Shown here one piece after another: positions 61,435-64,000 of a DNA stretch of 64,000 nucleotides. The DNA lies in contig NZ_JAPEMC010000001.1 in the NCBI RefSeq assembly GCF_026343115.1, forward strand, positions 3,224,001 through 3,288,000, in the 5' to 3' direction. Source of the stretch: Streptomyces sp. NBC_00102. Lineage in GTDB: Bacteria > Actinomycetota > Actinomycetes > Streptomycetales > Streptomycetaceae. A model generated the notes under the pieces. The model searched no databases and was not told the origin of the DNA. It saw only the letters and a list, made by a program, of their open reading frames with translations. Made by a program: the position numbers and the translations under genes. The stretch's first letter is position 1; each line of letters begins with the position of its first letter.

Positions 61435-62075
61435 GTCTCCATTTCCCGGGTACGGCCCGGCCCGCGGCGAAGCCGTGAGCGGCCCGCCGTCCCGCGTACG
61501 ACAAGCCCCCGCATCCCCGCGCGAGGACCGCGCCCCGCGAGCCGTACGGCGGCGGGCCCAACCCGCCCCGCACGACGGTCGCTTGCCGCGACTCCCCCGG
61601 ACTCCGCCCGTCCGCGCCACCGGCGGCCACATCCCGGGGCGCCCCCGCGGACCGGCCGCCCGGGGCGACAGTGCCTCACACGGCTTACAGGGCGGGACAG
61701 TTGTGCGTTCCCCGTGCGGCCGCTGTGCACCCGTCACACCGGGGCGCGCCCCCGGAAGGTCCCCACCGGAGGCGACTGCCCACGGAAGTCCGACTCCCCG
61801 CATTCCTTATTCGACAGATATTCAGGAACGGCGGAGGAAAGCATTCCAGAAAGTCGGTCAGGTTCGAAAAGCCGGTAAAGAATTCGCACGGCCCGCTCTC
61901 CTCCCCTCCATGAATCCTCCATGTTCGAAGCACCGCAGGAATGCACTGGGTGATGCTCTACGCATGAGCGAGCGGCACTCACCCGCCGGAGAAAGTCGCG
62001 AAATGGCCGGATCGCCCGGGAATCCGCACACCGCGCGTGACCCGGCTTCCGCCCCCGGCGCGCTGAGGACAGCCC

Positions 62076-62741
62076 TCAGTAGGCGAGCCGGCTCCCGCCG
62101 TCCGGTGCCCCCGTACTCGCCGCCACGAGCGCGTCCAGGACCGTCCCGACATCCGGCAGGAACGGCGCGGCGTGCCCCGCCGACGGAGGCCGCTCCCAGC
62201 ACACCCGGCCGTCGCCCTTGCCCGCGGGAGGAACCACCAGGTAGCCGCCCTCCCCGTGGAAGCGCAGGGAACTGGGCACCCACTCCTGGGCGTGCAGCAG
62301 CTCGCCGAGACGCTCCAGGGTGTACGGGTGGACGAGCAGCGCCCAGCGGGTCGGTGTGGCGATCACCGGCCCGAGCCGCATGCCCCGCGCGTCCAGCACC
62401 GCGAGCGCCTGGGCGCCGCTCACCGCGGGCAGACTCACGGCGCACGGCGCGCGGCCGCCGGTGGCCAGCAGCACCGGGGCGGCGGGCCGTCCGGTCCACC
62501 ACCACCGCACCATGCGTTCGTCCGTGGTGGCCGCGAGCAGTCCGGGATCGAAGGGGTGCGCGCCTGGTACCACGCACTCGGGGTCGGGGCAGGCGCAGCC
62601 GGTCCGGGCCGGGGACAGCCCCACGCCGGGGAGGACGGGCCACCGCCTGCCGAGGGCGCAGGTCAGCGCCGCGTCGAGCTGAGCGGTGCCGCCCCCACGC
62701 CGGAACAGGTTCCCGCGTCGCCTTCCGGGGATCTCGCGCAT
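62076..62741 (-). CDS. Second prim-pol-like (bifunctional DNA primase/polymerase N-terminal) protein
   Basis: A 221-aa protein. It has VGLSPARTGCACPDPECVVP (Cys-rich) and GAHPFDPGLLAATTDERMVR, and later HGEGGYLVVPPAGKGDGRVC. The pattern recalls prim-pol-like proteins annotated in Streptomyces, but the metal-binding Asp-x-Asp is not obvious, so it may be an inactive relative. ATG at 62741 has GAAAGGAAC at good spacing. Confidence 0.7.
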   Translation of the reverse strand: MREIPGRRRGNLFRRGGGTAQLDAALTCALGRRWPVLPGVGLSPARTGCACPDPECVVPGAHPFDPGLLAATTDERMVRWWWTGRPAAPVLLATGGRAPCAVSLPAVSGAQALAVLDARGMRLGPVIATPTRWALLVHPYTLERLGELLHAQEWVPSSLRFHGEGGYLVVPPAGKGDGRVCWERPPSAGHAAPFLPDVGTVLDALVAASTGAPDGGSRLAY

Positions 62742-63366
62742 GAGCGCTCGTTCCTTTCCGTTGAACGCCGAGGTCCACGTCGCCGCCCGCACATCGCACT
62801 GCTTCGCGGCGGCGACTCTGACTGTGCGTAGATCGCTGGTTGATCACCCTGCGTGGAGCATCGTGCGTCCGTCACCGCGCGTTCGCGACGGCGCGTTCCT
62901 GACCGCGCGTGCGCACTCGTCAGCCACCGCACGGACGTGCGGACGGCACCGGACGGAGCCGGGCGGAGCGTTACGGAGCGGAGACGGGTCGAACCGGACC
63001 GAGCTTGAGTCGAACGGTCTTGCGGAGTCGAACTGTCGGGAGCCGGACCGCCTGGTGCGGTCCGGTCGCGGCGGGACGAGGAGAGCCATGCCACGCACGT
63101 GCCGCCCGGAGCGGGTCCCGCCGCTGCCGAAGGCCGGCGTCACGGACGAGGACGCCCGCTGCCGCCGCCGGGTTCCGGGGTGGCCCCAGCCGCCCCGCGC
63201 TCCCACGTTTACGTACCCAGCACGACCGGAATGACCCTCCACCCGGCACGCCGCCCCGGAGGGCACTGCCCGAAGAACTCGACCAGTCGACCGCGAATAC
63301 CTGTCGTCTGCCGCATTTTTCGGCCAAGTTGAGTATCCCGTGGACACCAGGAGTCTCGCAAGGACA
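62742..63366. other. Noncoding stretch before the GAF gene
   Basis: About 620 bases with no convincing gene. GC-rich irregular sequence up to about 63230, then lower GC towards the start of the GAF gene, where its promoter should lie. Confidence 0.4.
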
Positions 63367-64000
63367 ATGCTGGACATCGCCTTACTTGTACGTGTACATG
63401 TGGATGCCTTGATAGTGGCGCAGAATGACAGGGGGGTTTGCGATGCTATTCGACGGAACTCGCCGGTCGGAAAGCCGGAGGCCATGAGCGCCCGACACCT
63501 GCCAAATATGGCTGGAATCAATCCCACTGTTCCGGTTTCAACGCACACTGCGGAACCGCTGACCAGCGTGCCGCAAGCACCGGGCGCCTTCCTCCAGGAC
63601 CGCCTGGCCGGATGGGTCTCCGACCTCACCACCCTCCACGAGTTCACCGAACGCCTGGCCGGGACCCACACCCTCGACAGCACGCTCCCCGAACTGCTGA
63701 GTGCCGGAGCGGCCCTCGTCGGCGCGCGCCGCGGACTCCTGGTCCTCGAACCCGACGACGGGCGGGGCCCGCGCACCACCGTCGGACTCGGCCTCTGCCA
63801 CGCCGATCTCGGCGTCCTCGAGACCGTCCCGCGAGCCGCCACCCCGCACGGCCGGATCCTCGACGGTCCGCCGGGCGCCACCGGCCCGGTGAGCAACCCG
63901 GACCTGCTCGCCGAGACGGACCTCGACCCCCGCCACCGCGAGGTCGCCGGCCGGCTCGGATACGCCGCCAGCTACGCCCTGCCCCTCGTCGCCCGGTCCG
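63367..64000 (+). CDS. GAF-domain signalling protein, N-terminal part (runs off the window)
   Basis: ATG at 63367 begins an open frame with no stop to the window end. The product starts MLDIALLVRVHVDALIVAQN and continues DRGVCDAIRRNSPVGKPEAM, a stretch I associate with a conserved streptomycete regulator group. From about residue 78 it is DRLAGWVSDLTTLHEFTERL and a GAF domain (LLSAGAALVGARRGLLVLEP; GYAASYALPLVARS). The C-terminal output domain is not visible. Codon 6 (63382-63384) is TTA, predicting dependence on the bldA tRNA. The first 60 codons are AT-richer than the rest. Confidence 0.75.
   Translation, partial: MLDIALLVRVHVDALIVAQNDRGVCDAIRRNSPVGKPEAMSARHLPNMAGINPTVPVSTHTAEPLTSVPQAPGAFLQDRLAGWVSDLTTLHEFTERLAGTHTLDSTLPELLSAGAALVGARRGLLVLEPDDGRGPRTTVGLGLCHADLGVLETVPRAATPHGRILDGPPGATGPVSNPDLLAETDLDPRHREVAGRLGYAASYALPLVARS

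Overview
The window is a piece of a Streptomyces-type (high-GC actinomycete) chromosome. The evidence is GC-rich third codon positions, GTG and TTG starts behind GGAGG-type ribosome sites, rare TTA codons, and genes typical of the genus: paired SigB/F-type sigma factors, an SSI-like protease inhibitor, a DUF5926 protein, ECF41 and SigE-family sigma factors, and orphan ATP-binding regulators. Five tRNA genes are present: Ser-CGA, Arg-ACG, Ser-GCU, an atypical Trp-CCA and Ser-UGA.

Layout. 1-4.8 kb: end of a TadA-associated gene, tadA, tRNA-Ser, two small genes, then tandem stress/sporulation sigma factors (sigF- and sigN-like) followed by short tandem repeats and a small membrane protein. 5-9.2 kb: a MarR regulator with two matching operator-like palindromes, a 14-TM exporter with three C-terminal Ig-like domains, and a YceI protein that carries the same kind of domain. 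9.3-15 kb: F420/flavin oxidoreductase, D-hydroxyacid dehydrogenase, a small HTH protein with two inverted repeats at its start, TetR and drug exporter, and a serine hydrolase. 15.2-22.5 kb: GT39 and GT2-GtrA membrane glycosyltransferases, an OmpR-type two-component system, and a DUF2797 protein. 22.8-27.9 kb: a small membrane protein, an ECF41 sigma factor with its partner oxidoreductase, and a secreted LamG protein.

27,882-40,176 is a complete-looking integrated conjugative element (AICE, pSAM2-like) in a tRNA-Arg gene. It is bounded by 83-bp exact direct repeats that include the tRNA 3' half and its terminator. It encodes an HTH-ImmA/IrrE fusion with an unknown partner, a GNAT protein, a GntR (KorSA-like) repressor with three operator palindromes, an FtsK-type Tra translocase, Spd-type spread proteins, a GGDEF diguanylate cyclase, small CxxC proteins, a short C5-methyltransferase-like protein, a RepSA-type HUH initiator, Xis and Int. 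The last part is a tightly overlapping operon. Both tra and the GGDEF gene carry an early TTA codon, which suggests a link between transfer, host c-di-GMP signalling and bldA.

40.2-64 kb: tRNA-Ser, SSI-like inhibitor, a 1,435-aa PAS/coiled-coil/pseudo-receiver protein, acyl-CoA ligase, a SigE-family sigma factor, GH115 glucuronidase, a prim-pol-like protein, a PIG-V-like mannosyltransferase, tRNA-Trp and tRNA-Ser, an ankyrin protein, an HtrA-type protease, GDPD, an ATP-binding regulator, a 163-bp MITE-like element, DUF5926, a second prim-pol-like protein, and the start of a GAF protein with a TTA codon that runs off the window end.

The strongest leads are the element-borne diguanylate cyclase with TTA codons, the exporter/YceI pair sharing a domain, the HTH-ImmA/unknown pair in low-GC DNA, the MITE, and the unusual tRNA-Trp. 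All identifications were made by eye from motifs and family memory; no database search was run.
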